64,000 bases of DNA from JAAYOS01 sp050950785 (GTDB lineage Bacteria; Bacillota; Clostridia; Oscillospirales; JAAYOS01). The position numbers were made by a program, and so were the translations under genes. Of this stretch, positions 16,737 through 25,587 are shown one piece after another (positions within the stretch are counted from its first letter, which is position 1; every line of letters starts with the position of its first letter). The notes beneath the pieces were generated by a model that saw only the letters and a list, made by a program, of their open reading frames with translations, did not search any database and had not been told where the DNA came from. Location of the stretch: assembly GCA_050950785.1 (NCBI GenBank), contig JBMNIG010000024.1, positions 13,009 through 77,008 of the forward strand, in the 5' to 3' direction.

Positions 16737-18428
16737 TCATCGAAACAGATTCAGGAAACGATCAATAATCGTCTGAGTCATGGAGCTCTGGGGCTTTTCT
16801 TTTACAGGTCTTTCAGGCTCGATTGCTTTAGTGCGCAGAATGATCTGAACTTGATCCACGTTGTTTTTGGGAGAATTTATAGACACAGCCTGTTCTCCCT
16901 CATTATCATCCACATATTCTAAAAGTGCGCCACTAAAGCTTTTGAACCCTTCATATAACTCATGTTGGCCATCGGCAAGCTCATTTACTTTTCCAGGCAT
17001 ATCCGACAGCTGTGTCGATATGTTTTCAAGACCGTCCGAAAGTGAAGCTATACCACCGAAAAGTCCTTGGGCACCTGCTGAGATTTGAACAAAACTGTCC
17101 TTGAGTGCTTGAACACCTTTTACATACTTCGATGTTCCGTCTGAAAGTGCACTGGCACTCGCTGAAAGCACTGAAACCCCTTCAACATATCTCCTAAGCC
17201 CCTGACCATACATCTCAAGTTGATTTGATATTTCAGTATAGTCTTGTTGGGCAAGTGATGAAACCATCTCATTGACTGCTGCAAGGATCTGCTGTTTTTC
17301 CTGCGTCGACATCGTTGGGCTTTGCTCAATTGCACTTGCCAGAGACTGCAGCCCTTCTGCAAGAACATTTACTTGACCCCCATCCATAAGGCTGCTTAGT
17401 CCCAGTTTCAATTGCTCAAATCCCTTTAATAGCTCGGCTCCCTGAGCGTCAAGCTGACTTATGCCATCCGCATACTCCACAAGTGATTGCGACAATACGG
17501 TTCCGCCCTTCGAAAGTTCGTCAAATCCTGCACCGTATCCATCCACTCCGTCAGAAAACTGCTTTGCAGAGTTCTTTAACGTGTTTGTGCCATCACTTAC
17601 TCCACTTATACCATCGGAAAGCTTCTCCAGACCCTCGGCCAGCTGTCTGGTACCATCTGCCAACTCTCCGGCGCCCCTTTCCATCTCACCTATGCCTTCC
17701 GTTATCCCAAACTCTTCTATCATCGCCGACATATTGTATTTCATCATAGTAATATTGATACCATCAAGTTTAAATGATTCGACGTCTCCTTCAATAACAA
17801 ATGTCGTGCTCTGACCAGGGAGTACCATGCCTGAGTACGTATAAGTGCTGCCGATAAGAACACCAGGCAGATCCGTCTTTATGTTCTTAAAGACATTTGT
17901 ATCAATTGGGATCTGTACCTGCGCAACAAAGTTATTACGGAAGAACTGATCCGCTTCTTCATTCGATTCTACTTCTACTACGATCTTGACATGACCTGAT
18001 TCCCCACCGGTCATATATATTGCCTGACCATCAAGCTCTATATATTCTCTTACAAAAAACGGGAGTACGACGTGGGAATGAGTACCGGGGAGCCCCTCAT
18101 TATTTTCAAGCTGAAAATAGAACGAATCGTATGCCTTCGGGAATACCAAAGTTACGCCTTGTTCATGAAGGTGGAATTCTATGTCTTCGGTAAGGCATCT
18201 GCCTGATTTGAAGTCTCCATAAATAGTGAATTCTCCCGGACTGTCCACTCTCATTTTGTACACAGTATATACGCTCTTTTCTCCCGATTCATGAAATACA
18301 CCGTATACCGTTTCCTGAATGCTTCCGACCTGCGAATGATCATTTGCTAATGCTTGCAGGGACATACTGCATATAAAGACAAGTACAACTGTTAAAATGG
18401 TAAATCGTCTGCTTTTATTAAATACCAT
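16737..18428 (-). CDS. Secreted LxxG heptad-repeat protein, partner of an MMPL exporter
   Basis: About 563 residues. The N-terminus is a signal peptide (basic MVFNKSRR, hydrophobic core to about 22, ALA-N cleavage near 28). An extracellular domain of about 200 residues follows, then from about 240 to 490 a long run of seven-residue LxxG units (GAGELADGTRQLAEGLEKL and similar), a rigid helical repeat also found in YhgE/Pip-type exported proteins. The C-terminus is polar with no clear membrane anchor. It lies 62 nt downstream of the RND/MMPL gene in the same direction, so the two are probably co-expressed. Function unknown; an adaptor or periwall part of the exporter is a reasonable guess. Confidence 0.7.
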   Translation of the reverse strand: MVFNKSRRFTILTVVLVFICSMSLQALANDHSQVGSIQETVYGVFHESGEKSVYTVYKMRVDSPGEFTIYGDFKSGRCLTEDIEFHLHEQGVTLVFPKAYDSFYFQLENNEGLPGTHSHVVLPFFVREYIELDGQAIYMTGGESGHVKIVVEVESNEEADQFFRNNFVAQVQIPIDTNVFKNIKTDLPGVLIGSTYTYSGMVLPGQSTTFVIEGDVESFKLDGINITMMKYNMSAMIEEFGITEGIGEMERGAGELADGTRQLAEGLEKLSDGISGVSDGTNTLKNSAKQFSDGVDGYGAGFDELSKGGTVLSQSLVEYADGISQLDAQGAELLKGFEQLKLGLSSLMDGGQVNVLAEGLQSLASAIEQSPTMSTQEKQQILAAVNEMVSSLAQQDYTEISNQLEMYGQGLRRYVEGVSVLSASASALSDGTSKYVKGVQALKDSFVQISAGAQGLFGGIASLSDGLENISTQLSDMPGKVNELADGQHELYEGFKSFSGALLEYVDDNEGEQAVSINSPKNNVDQVQIILRTKAIEPERPVKEKPQSSMTQTIIDRFLNLFR

Positions 18429-18490
18429 CAAAAGCCCCTCCCGTAAAGCTTAACTATTGCCTGCACGAACGATTTTCAAGAAACAACAAT

Positions 18491-20569
18491 TTAGTCGGCT
18501 TTCTTTTTGCCGCGGAGCGTTGTCTTTAGAATCAATGGATCAAGTATGACCAAAAGCTGTGGTAAGAGGATCAATACCATAATACCACTCATGAACGCTC
18601 CTCTGCCTATGAGGGTTCCCAATTCGCTGATAGCCGCAGTTTGACTGACTATACCCAATGACAGTCCCGCGGTTCCCAGAATGAGAAAAGATGTAAGGAT
18701 CGATCCTCCTGAGGTGGATATAGCCTCCAATACTGCATCGCGCTTTGGAAGGATTTCTCGATATTCAAGATAGCGATCGGCAAGTAGGATCGCATAATCG
18801 ATCGTTGCACCTAATTGTACAGAGCTCACGATCATATAGCCGACAAAGGACATGGTGTTTCCTGCGAAATATGGTATGGACATGTTCATCCATATGGAGA
18901 TCTCTATAACAAATGTGAGGATAAGCGGTAGAGACAGCGAGCGAAATACGACTAATATAATGAACATTACCGCAACTATAGAAATCGTATTTACAGTTTC
19001 ATAGTCGGTTTCAACAACCTGCTTTATATCGTATATTGCTGTTGAGTTGCCAGCAAGATAATACTCCTCGAAGTGTTCAGATATGGTTTTTTCCATATCC
19101 TCCATAGCCTCAAATGTCTCATCGCTCTCAGTAGGGACACTCAGCATCAATACCATTCGTGCATAGTCATCGGAGACAAAATTGTCTGTCAACCTACCGG
19201 GAAGAAATTCGCGGGGGATTCCCGGATCTGCAAAGCTGGAGATGCTCTGCACAGACTTTATGTAGTCCTTTCCCTGAAGCTCTTTAGCAAGTGCCACCTC
19301 AGATACAACCTTGCCCTTTGGCACTAAGAGTACTGCCTGATTCTGCTCCCCAAAGACCTCTGTGATTTCCTGCTCTTCTTCATAGATCTCAGAGCCCTCC
19401 TGGTTTATGCCAGCTTCACCATAAAGGAAATCATTGCTTCGCTGTGCTAAAAATGAAGGCACCATGATCAGAATACACAAAACTATAAACAGGTACTTCC
19501 CCTTTAGTACGATCTTGGCAAATCCATTCAAGCTGGGCATAAGTGATCGGTGGCGCAGCTTCTCCAAAAGTGGTGCCGTAAAGAGAATAAGTACAGGCAG
19601 TAGTGTCATTATACTAAATAGGCTTATAATGATTCCCTTTACTAATACGCGACCCAGGTCGAATCCGATCCCGTAGTCCATAAACCACAGAGCCAAAAAG
19701 CCGGCAATAGTCGTCAGACTGCTCCCAGAGATTGCCGAAACAGACTTCTTGATCGCCGTCTTTACCGCCTCTGTGACCGTTGCACCATTTTCTCGCTCTA
19801 GTGAAAATCTCTCAAACAGGAAAATCGAGTAATCCATGGATATGGCAAGCTGAAGCATTGCCTGAGTCGATTGGGTGACATTTGAAATCTCCCCAATGAA
19901 AATATTAGTACCCATATTGATGACAACTGCAGCGCCAATCACACCCAGATATAGAAAGGGTGCAAGCCATGAATCGGTCAAAAGCAAAAGGATGACTAAG
20001 ATGATGATAACAGCTACAATTGAAATAGACAGTACTTCCCTCTCTGTAGTCTCAGCCAAAGCCTTTGAGGCTACCTGGGGGCCACCCACTGCAAACTTCT
20101 CTTCACCGACTCTTTCTGTCAACATAGCGCGTATGTTGTCTATGGCATCCGTAGTCAGTGGAGAGTAGCCGTTTTCAAAATATGTAACCTGAAAAAGGGC
20201 ATTGCTGCCCTTGTAATAACTCTCTGTGGTTTCAGAGTCCAAAAATTCAATTGGTTGGGTGATATCAGCAACGTCATCAAGCCATATCACCAGTGAAACA
20301 CCATCAATGCTCTCAATTTCCTTTTTGATCGCAAGTGCATTGGGAATAGAGATATCCCGTACCATCACTGTCCCGATTTCGGGATATCCAAATTCCTTTT
20401 CCAGCCTGTCCATCGCCTCTGCGGTGTTGGAATCCTGCGGAAGATATTGTGTGAGGTCATAGTTTACCTCAACACCCAGTGCCAGCAGCGCACTAAGAGC
20501 AGCCGCGGCAATAAATGCTATCAATATAGCTTTTCGGAAGCGAACAAGCAAATCGGCAACTTTGTCCAC
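18491..20569 (-). CDS. RND-superfamily MMPL exporter
   Basis: A 692-residue membrane protein with two repeats, each a hydrophobic helix, a large extracytoplasmic loop and five further helices: roughly helix 14-34, loop to 170, helices 175-350, then helix 355-375, loop to 520, helices 525-680. SMDYSIFLFERF near 245 and ATIDYAILLADRYLEYR near 585 are the conserved helix-4 motifs carrying the proton-relay Asp in MMPL proteins. The start is GTG, 7 nt after AGGGGGA. MMPL proteins export lipids or hydrophobic compounds using the proton gradient. The cargo is unknown; the LxxG protein next door suggests an envelope role. Confidence 0.85.
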   Translation of the reverse strand: MDKVADLLVRFRKAILIAFIAAAALSALLALGVEVNYDLTQYLPQDSNTAEAMDRLEKEFGYPEIGTVMVRDISIPNALAIKKEIESIDGVSLVIWLDDVADITQPIEFLDSETTESYYKGSNALFQVTYFENGYSPLTTDAIDNIRAMLTERVGEEKFAVGGPQVASKALAETTEREVLSISIVAVIIILVILLLLTDSWLAPFLYLGVIGAAVVINMGTNIFIGEISNVTQSTQAMLQLAISMDYSIFLFERFSLERENGATVTEAVKTAIKKSVSAISGSSLTTIAGFLALWFMDYGIGFDLGRVLVKGIIISLFSIMTLLPVLILFTAPLLEKLRHRSLMPSLNGFAKIVLKGKYLFIVLCILIMVPSFLAQRSNDFLYGEAGINQEGSEIYEEEQEITEVFGEQNQAVLLVPKGKVVSEVALAKELQGKDYIKSVQSISSFADPGIPREFLPGRLTDNFVSDDYARMVLMLSVPTESDETFEAMEDMEKTISEHFEEYYLAGNSTAIYDIKQVVETDYETVNTISIVAVMFIILVVFRSLSLPLILTFVIEISIWMNMSIPYFAGNTMSFVGYMIVSSVQLGATIDYAILLADRYLEYREILPKRDAVLEAISTSGGSILTSFLILGTAGLSLGIVSQTAAISELGTLIGRGAFMSGIMVLILLPQLLVILDPLILKTTLRGKKKAD

Positions 20570-20616
20570 ATGGATTCCCCCTATTCAATTATATTGATTT
20601 GTAGAAAATAGATTTG

Positions 20617-22485
20617 CTACATATCCTCAGAAGGCTGCATCTGTTCTGCAGGCGGGAGTTTATATCTGGATTTGTCATAATCCTCGATGATCTTCATAAA
20701 CTCTTCCCCATTGAGGGTTTCATGTTCGAGCAGTGCAGAAGCCAAGATATCCAGCAGCCGTTCATTTTCGAGCAAAATGCGCTTTGCATCTTCGTGGCAT
20801 CCCCGAATTATATCAAGTACTTCCGCGTCTGCCTTGGCAGCGCATTCCTGTGAGCACTGCAAAGTTGCATCTTCGCTAAGGTACGGGTTTGCCACAGTTG
20901 ACAGCGCCATCAGATCAAAATGTTCACTCATGCCGTAGCGAGTGACCATAGCACGGGCAAGCTTAGTAGCGCGCTCTATGTCGTTAGCAGCACCGCTTGA
21001 GACTGTATGAAACTTGATTTCTTCCGCTGATCTACCTGCAAGCAGTACTCGAATTTGGTCAAGTGCCTCATCCTTAAGAAGCAGGTAGCGATCCTCTTGA
21101 GGTGTGTTCATAGTAAAGCCTAATGCTCCCATAGTCCGCGGGACTATAGTGATCTTCTGCACAGGCTGCGGGTTAGAATTTTTGATAGACACAAGGGCGT
21201 GGCCAACTTCGTGGTATGCAACGATGCGCTTTTCCTTGTCCGATAGTACTGAGCTCTTCTTTTCGGCTCCTGCCAATATTAAATCAACTGCGAAAAGCAA
21301 ATCATTTTGCACAACGATTTTGCGACCGTTTCTAACTGCATTGATCGCTGCTTCATTTACGATGTTTGCAAGGTCTGCGCCTGAAAGTCCTGAGGTTGAG
21401 CGAGCTATCTCCTTCATGTCGACATCCCCGCTTATCCTGACCTCCCTTGCATGTACCTTGAGGATCTCCTCCCGTCCCGCAAGGTCAGGCTTGTCGACAA
21501 TGATCCTGCGATCAAAGCGTCCAGCTCTTAGAAGTGCTTTATCAAGAACCTCGGGTCGATTTGTGGCAGCAAGTATTATGACTCCCTTTGAAGTGTCAAA
21601 ACCGTCCATCTCGGAGAGCAGCTGGTTCAATGTCTGCTCACGCTCGTCATTGCCCCCAAACTGTCCTGATTGCCTCGATTTGCCTATAGCGTCTATTTCA
21701 TCTATAAAAACAATACACGGCGCTTTACTCATGGCCTGCTTAAACAAGTCACGAACCCTTGCGGCACCAACGCCGACAAACATCTCTACAAAATCGGAGC
21801 CTGTGATTGAGAAGAAGGGTACCCCTGCCTCCCCTGCAACTGCTTTTGCAAGCAGAGTCTTTCCTGTTCCCGGAGGGCCAACAAGAAGTGCCCCCTTCGG
21901 AAGCTTAGCGCCAATTTCTGTGTACTTACCTGGATTTCTCAGAAAATCCACAAGCTCCTGTAGACTTTCCTTAGCCTCATCCTGCCCTGCGACATCGCGG
22001 AAGGACTTGCCTGTTTGCGCCTCAACGTATACTTTCGCCGTATTTTTGCCAAAGGACATTGCCCCGCCCGATCCACCGATCTTGCTTGACATTATCCTCA
22101 TAACAAACATCCAGAGAACAGCCATTCCGACCAGTGGGATTACCCAGCTAAGTATGATATCAATGAAGGACTCCTTCTCAATGATAGGAGTGAATTCAAC
22201 ACCCTCTTCAAAAAGGCGGTCTGCTAGCACATTGTCCTTCATATAAGCGATGGAGTAATAGGAAACCTTTCCGTTTTCATCGGGCTTTGTTGAAAATATG
22301 ATGCTGTCCTGGTATATGTCGGCTTTGTCGATTTTCCCTTCTCCGAGCATTCTCATAAACTGTGAATAGGGTATCTCTTCTATTGTTATATCTCTAAGCA
22401 TTGGCTTTACGAGCATGTTTACAAAGAATATGATAAGTATCACTATACCGAAATAAATAAGTGTATTTTTCTTCTTATATTGCAT
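20617..22485 (-). CDS. ftsH: ATP-dependent zinc metalloprotease FtsH
   Basis: A 622-residue membrane-anchored AAA+ protease that degrades misfolded membrane proteins and selected regulators. Two transmembrane helices (about 9-27 and 108-130) flank an extracytoplasmic domain. The AAA module has GPPGTGKTLLAKA near 203 (Walker A), VFIDEIDAIG near 262 (Walker B) and the ATNRPEVLDKALLRAGRFDR second-region homology split over 310-330. The peptidase motif HEVGH near 425 and the third zinc ligand region near 500 are intact. Start is ATG with GGGAG 8 nt upstream. It is not next to hpt/tilS here, unlike Bacillus. Confidence 0.97.
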   Translation of the reverse strand: MQYKKKNTLIYFGIVILIIFFVNMLVKPMLRDITIEEIPYSQFMRMLGEGKIDKADIYQDSIIFSTKPDENGKVSYYSIAYMKDNVLADRLFEEGVEFTPIIEKESFIDIILSWVIPLVGMAVLWMFVMRIMSSKIGGSGGAMSFGKNTAKVYVEAQTGKSFRDVAGQDEAKESLQELVDFLRNPGKYTEIGAKLPKGALLVGPPGTGKTLLAKAVAGEAGVPFFSITGSDFVEMFVGVGAARVRDLFKQAMSKAPCIVFIDEIDAIGKSRQSGQFGGNDEREQTLNQLLSEMDGFDTSKGVIILAATNRPEVLDKALLRAGRFDRRIIVDKPDLAGREEILKVHAREVRISGDVDMKEIARSTSGLSGADLANIVNEAAINAVRNGRKIVVQNDLLFAVDLILAGAEKKSSVLSDKEKRIVAYHEVGHALVSIKNSNPQPVQKITIVPRTMGALGFTMNTPQEDRYLLLKDEALDQIRVLLAGRSAEEIKFHTVSSGAANDIERATKLARAMVTRYGMSEHFDLMALSTVANPYLSEDATLQCSQECAAKADAEVLDIIRGCHEDAKRILLENERLLDILASALLEHETLNGEEFMKIIEDYDKSRYKLPPAEQMQPSEDM

Positions 22486-22534
22486 TTATCAAGCTCCCAA
22501 ATCATGTAATTATAGTATTTTTTCCACCAGCTTC

Positions 22535-22563
22535 ATCTTAGCATAAGCAACTTTTATTGTCCA
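22535..22563 (-). promoter_or_regulatory. ftsH promoter
   Basis: TGGACA and TAAGAT are spaced by 17 nt on the minus strand, about 50 bp upstream of the ftsH ATG. Confidence 0.5.
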
Positions 22564-22621
22564 CACGCCAAAAAAGGTTTTACACTTTGTTCATTATTCC
22601 TCTATAATTTATTAAAAATTA

Positions 22622-22645
22622 AAAAGGCCTGTGGTAACAGACCTT
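22622..22645 (-). terminator. Terminator of the amidohydrolase gene
   Basis: A 9-bp stem with one mismatch (AAGGCCTGT / ACAGACCTT, GGTA loop) is followed by TTTTT on the minus strand. The rest of 22646-22812 holds no gene that I can support. Confidence 0.6.
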
Positions 22646-22812
22646 ATCATTATTAGTGTTATTTGGTGTTTATATGTTATTCATTGCAATGTCATTCGGC
22701 ATGTCGAGTAGCATGACAACTCATATTGACAACGTATGGAAGCCCGCTATTATGATAGGAAGTGGAAACGTCATCTGCCCTGATTTCACGAAAATCCACT
22801 GGATTTGCTCAT

Positions 22813-24024
22813 TTAAGGGCAAAAAACTATTTCTCCGTCAATTATAACCATCCTGATACGGCTATCCATATCAAAAGGATTCGATTCAAATACAACAAGG
22901 TCACATCTCTTTCCCGGTTCTATTGACCCAACCCGCTCTTCGATCCCGGCGGATTGCGCTGCGTGTATCGTCACGGAGCGTAAAGCATAATCTTTGTCCA
23001 TGCCACATTTTATCCCTTGTGCTGCACAGTATGGAAGGTAGCTGATCGGGACTGAAGGATGTCCGGTGGAGATCGCCATACGTACTCCCGCTTTTGCAAG
23101 ACGGTCCAATCCCTCAAATTTGATACTTTCCGATTCAGGGGTGTACCCGTTTATTGGTTTGGGGCAGGTTATGACCGTTATCCTCTCGGATGCAAGTGAC
23201 TCAGCCTCAAGATTTATATCATCTGTACACAAAAGGGTGTAATCAAGGTCAAACTCCGTTGCTATGCGAATCGCCGTGTAGACGTCATTGAGGCTTCCGG
23301 CATGAAAGTAGACCTTCATCTCCTTCTTAACAACAGGCATCAGCGCCTCGAGCTTAATATCGAACAGGGGGTCTTCTGCATCGTCGTCTCTGACTGCTGC
23401 ATCCTTCTTTAGGGCATATTCATTGGCTTTAAAGAGGTATTCCCGCAACAAAGCGGCTTCAGCCATTCTATTCATCGGTGTTTTATACCCTTCTTCTAAG
23501 ACCTGTTTTGGATGATCTCCCAGGGTAAATTTTATGCTGACATTGTCCTGAACAACCATTTTGTCCACTCTGCGACCACTTGTATGCAAGGCTACAAATC
23601 GACCACCAATAAGATTTGAGCTACTTGGTCCTGTGACAACAGTTGTTATACCAGCGGCTAGTGCCTTAGCAAAGTGAGGATCCAGTGGATCTATAGCATC
23701 GATGGCTCGAAGTTGCGGTGTAACCAGGTCACCATCAACTGATAGGCTTTGACCATTTGTGGTGAGATCCTCGCCCTGCAAACCTATATGGCAGTGGGCA
23801 TCTATAAGGCCGGGAATTACTGTGCATCCGGAGGCATCTATTGATTCCCCGCTATAGCTTGGTAGTGAGTCCATGTCGCCAAGCTCAAGAATGATTCCGT
23901 CCTCAGAAAGTATCCAACCCTTTTCAATTTCACCGGGGCCTGTGTTCTCTTTAGCTCCTGCAATGGCACCGCTTTTTCCGGCATTTTCTGTACACGTAAT
24001 TATTCTAACATTCTTTATGAGCAT
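22813..24024 (-). CDS. Amidohydrolase, imidazolonepropionase-like (COG1228 type)
   Basis: A 403-residue metal-dependent amidohydrolase with the two-part composite beta domain (residues 1-62 and 355-403). VIPGLIDAHCHIG near 69 carries the HxH metal ligands, VYFHAGS near 249 a further His, and STGHPSVPISYLPY near 325 lies in the C-terminal part of the barrel. The usual metal Lys and Asp are not obvious. Such proteins are often annotated as amidohydrolases of unknown substrate in Clostridia and are related to HutI and proline dipeptidases. No hut genes are nearby. GGGAGG lies 5 nt before the ATG. It ends in a hairpin terminator. Confidence 0.8.
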   Translation of the reverse strand: MLIKNVRIITCTENAGKSGAIAGAKENTGPGEIEKGWILSEDGIILELGDMDSLPSYSGESIDASGCTVIPGLIDAHCHIGLQGEDLTTNGQSLSVDGDLVTPQLRAIDAIDPLDPHFAKALAAGITTVVTGPSSSNLIGGRFVALHTSGRRVDKMVVQDNVSIKFTLGDHPKQVLEEGYKTPMNRMAEAALLREYLFKANEYALKKDAAVRDDDAEDPLFDIKLEALMPVVKKEMKVYFHAGSLNDVYTAIRIATEFDLDYTLLCTDDINLEAESLASERITVITCPKPINGYTPESESIKFEGLDRLAKAGVRMAISTGHPSVPISYLPYCAAQGIKCGMDKDYALRSVTIHAAQSAGIEERVGSIEPGKRCDLVVFESNPFDMDSRIRMVIIDGEIVFCP

Positions 24025-24119
24025 ATGTTCCTCCCGCTTTTCGGTCTAATTTTCAGCTCACTTCGAAAAATAATTATTACTATACGACAAAACCTATCAA
24101 AAAGTCCCTTTTTTCGCTA

Positions 24120-24148
24120 TTTACAATTACTTTTTTATATGTTATTAT
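24120..24148 (+). promoter_or_regulatory. Plus-strand promoter of a candidate small RNA
   Basis: TTTACA and TATTAT are spaced by 17 nt on the plus strand, in a gap between two minus-strand genes. A strong plus-strand terminator lies about 100 bp downstream with no convincing open frame between. Confidence 0.45.
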
Positions 24149-24154
24149 CTCTTT

Positions 24155-24263
24155 ACAGCTTATCCAATATCTTTTTCTTATCCCACAACCCATTTTTATG
24201 TGCTTCATGGTGCCGTTACCGGTTTTCCATTGAGGACGGACGCCCGATGGGCGTCATTTTTTT
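24155..24263 (+). ncRNA. Candidate intergenic small RNA, about 108 nt
   Basis: Defined by a sigma-A-like promoter upstream and an intrinsic terminator at its end, both on the plus strand, while both flanking genes read on the minus strand. The only internal ATG frames are about 11 codons long and lack a ribosome binding site. I do not recognise 6S, SRP, RNase P or tmRNA signatures. The body is unpaired and C/T-rich in its first half, as in some regulatory RNAs. This is inference from signals only. Confidence 0.35.
24239..24262 (+). terminator. Terminator of the candidate small RNA
   Basis: A perfect 7-bp GC-rich stem (GACGCCC / GGGCGTC, GAT loop) is followed by A and seven T on the plus strand. 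The stretch 24264-24370 after it holds a nested hairpin (GGGAGG / CCTCCC around AGGC / GCCT at 24306-24340) and no gene. Confidence 0.75.
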
Positions 24264-24370
24264 GTCCACACTAATTAATATGGGAAACTAACATAAACTA
24301 ATATAGGGAGGAATTGAAGGCTATTGCCTACACCCCTCCCCCATTTGCTCACTAAGCCGTCCCGTGCATT

Positions 24371-24763
24371 CTACCTTGCACGGCGACGGGTTCTTTTTTC
24401 GCTATAGAGCTTCGAGCTGGATATAATGCTCTTTGATTCCTGCATAAATTTAGACAGCCGCTCCTCAAAACTGTCAGCATCCGAAGCAGATTGTCTAACC
24501 GCTGTCGCTACAGGCTGCGGCGGCGGAGGAACCGAGGTCTTCTTTATTGAAAGATTTATTCGGCCGCTTTCGTCAATACCAATGATTTTAACTCTGACCT
24601 GCTGTCCTTCGGTCAGATGCTGGCGTATGTCACTTACATACGCATGAGCGATTTCCGAAATGTGAACCATTCCGGACTTCCCTTCCGGCAGCGAAACAAA
24701 CGCGCCGTATTTAGTTATACCAGTTACTTTCCCCTCAAGTATGGTCCCTATATCGAGCTCCAT
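24371..24763 (-). CDS. S1-domain RNA-binding protein, YabR-like
   Basis: A 130-residue protein with one S1 OB-fold domain at about 3-73: GTILEGKVTGITKYGAFVSL and GMVHISEIAHAYV are the typical strands. A low-complexity linker rich in Pro/Gln/Ser and a very basic C-terminus (SEKRTRRRAR) follow. It belongs with the small S1 proteins encoded beside divIC in many Firmicutes (YabR) and probably binds RNA or ribosomes. The AAGGAGG lies 14 nt before the ATG, which is longer than usual. A GC-rich inverted repeat overlaps its stop codon. Confidence 0.8.
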   Translation of the reverse strand: MELDIGTILEGKVTGITKYGAFVSLPEGKSGMVHISEIAHAYVSDIRQHLTEGQQVRVKIIGIDESGRINLSIKKTSVPPPPQPVATAVRQSASDADSFEERLSKFMQESKSIISSSKLYSEKRTRRRAR

Positions 24764-24810
24764 ATAACAGTTTTGTTCCTCCTTGGCTGGTTATCGTTAA
24801 TTTGGAACTG

Positions 24811-25089
24811 TCAGTTGCTAATGTCCACAAAAATGCGCTCACCCGGAGAAACCAGGCCAAGCTCAGAACGGGCGGCTTGTGCTATTAGTTCCTCATCAAG
24901 TGAAACTTCGGAAATCTCCTTGAGCCTTGCATTTTCACGTTTCTGCCGCTCAACCTTTACGCGAAGATCTTCCACCTCTCGCTGAGCCTCGTTTATGTCC
25001 ATTTGCAGGTGCAGGAGATTTATCGCGAAGTATACCGCGAGACCTGCTATTACGATCTTCGGCAAAAGCCTTTTCTTCCTGCGTTTCAT
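24811..25089 (-). CDS. divIC: Septum formation initiator, DivIC/FtsB family
   Basis: A 92-residue bitopic division protein: basic N-terminus MKRRKKRLLPK, one transmembrane helix at about 10-28, then a coiled coil (DINEAQREVEDLRVKVERQK) and a short C-terminal domain with AARSELGLVSPGER. DivIC works with FtsL and DivIB at the septum. I chose the ATG at 25089, with GGGAGG 8 nt upstream. The upstream yabQ frame runs 140 nt into this gene in another frame. Position between yabQ and yabR matches the classical yabP-yabQ-divIC-yabR order. Confidence 0.88.
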   Translation of the reverse strand: MKRRKKRLLPKIVIAGLAVYFAINLLHLQMDINEAQREVEDLRVKVERQKRENARLKEISEVSLDEELIAQAARSELGLVSPGERIFVDISN

Positions 25090-25585
25090 TTCCCCGTCCT
25101 CCCTGCGAATCTTCCCAGGCACGGCGTAAAAACCGACGCTTCCTCAATGCTATAATACACTTTTTTTTAGCAGATTGGAAGTGCTTTTTTCTCTTTTCAG
25201 CAACCTTTTTTATAAATTTAGCAGTTCCGCGCCCTGCTTTTTTCAAAGGAGTGAAAATCATCCTTAAAATTCTTCTTAAAAACCCAGTCACGGCAAATCC
25301 AACAGCTAAGACAAGCCTACTAAGTACAAGGAAATATATTACCGCTCCGATCATCGCACCAAGGGCTGAAAATATGCGTAACTCCCCGTCCTGAACGGTC
25401 ATGGCAAACCAGAAAACCACTGCAGCGGCAAAAATCCAATACAAAAAATCTGCCACCGACAGTATAACACCTGCCTTTGTATTCCCGCGAATCAGTCGTA
25501 CGATGTCATACGCAAAACCAAGTCCCGCTCCGAGAACGGCTGACAGTATAAATTCTACAGTTTGACGGGCGAGTGAAAGATCCAT
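24950..25585 (-). CDS. yabQ: Sporulation protein YabQ, with an unusual overlapping tail
   Basis: A 211-residue frame. Residues 1-110 contain three to four hydrophobic helices (VEFILSAVLGAGLGFAYDIVRL, then VADFLYWIFAAAVVFWFAM and onward) typical of YabQ, needed for spore cortex formation in Bacillus. A strongly basic segment (KKAGRGTAKFIKKVAEKRKK) follows. The last ~47 residues are translated from the divIC gene in another frame and have no family character. Either the protein ends in an incidental extension or a one-base error or mutation removed a stop near 25090-25130. The ATG is 2 nt after the yabP stop. Confidence 0.8.
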   Translation of the reverse strand: MDLSLARQTVEFILSAVLGAGLGFAYDIVRLIRGNTKAGVILSVADFLYWIFAAAVVFWFAMTVQDGELRIFSALGAMIGAVIYFLVLSRLVLAVGFAVTGFLRRILRMIFTPLKKAGRGTAKFIKKVAEKRKKHFQSAKKKCIIALRKRRFLRRAWEDSQGGRGNETQEEKAFAEDRNSRSRGILRDKSPAPANGHKRGSARGGRSSRKG

Positions 25586-25587
25586 AG

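Noticed and set aside
21104..22246. 380-codon open frame on the plus strand opposite ftsH
   Set aside because: It mirrors the intact ftsH frame, is Ser/Leu-rich without domain character, and has no ribosome binding site. It is a codon-use shadow.
22656..22847. 63-codon plus-strand frame downstream of the amidohydrolase
   Set aside because: No ribosome binding site, no recognisable sequence, and it overlaps the amidohydrolase end. Best read as non-coding.
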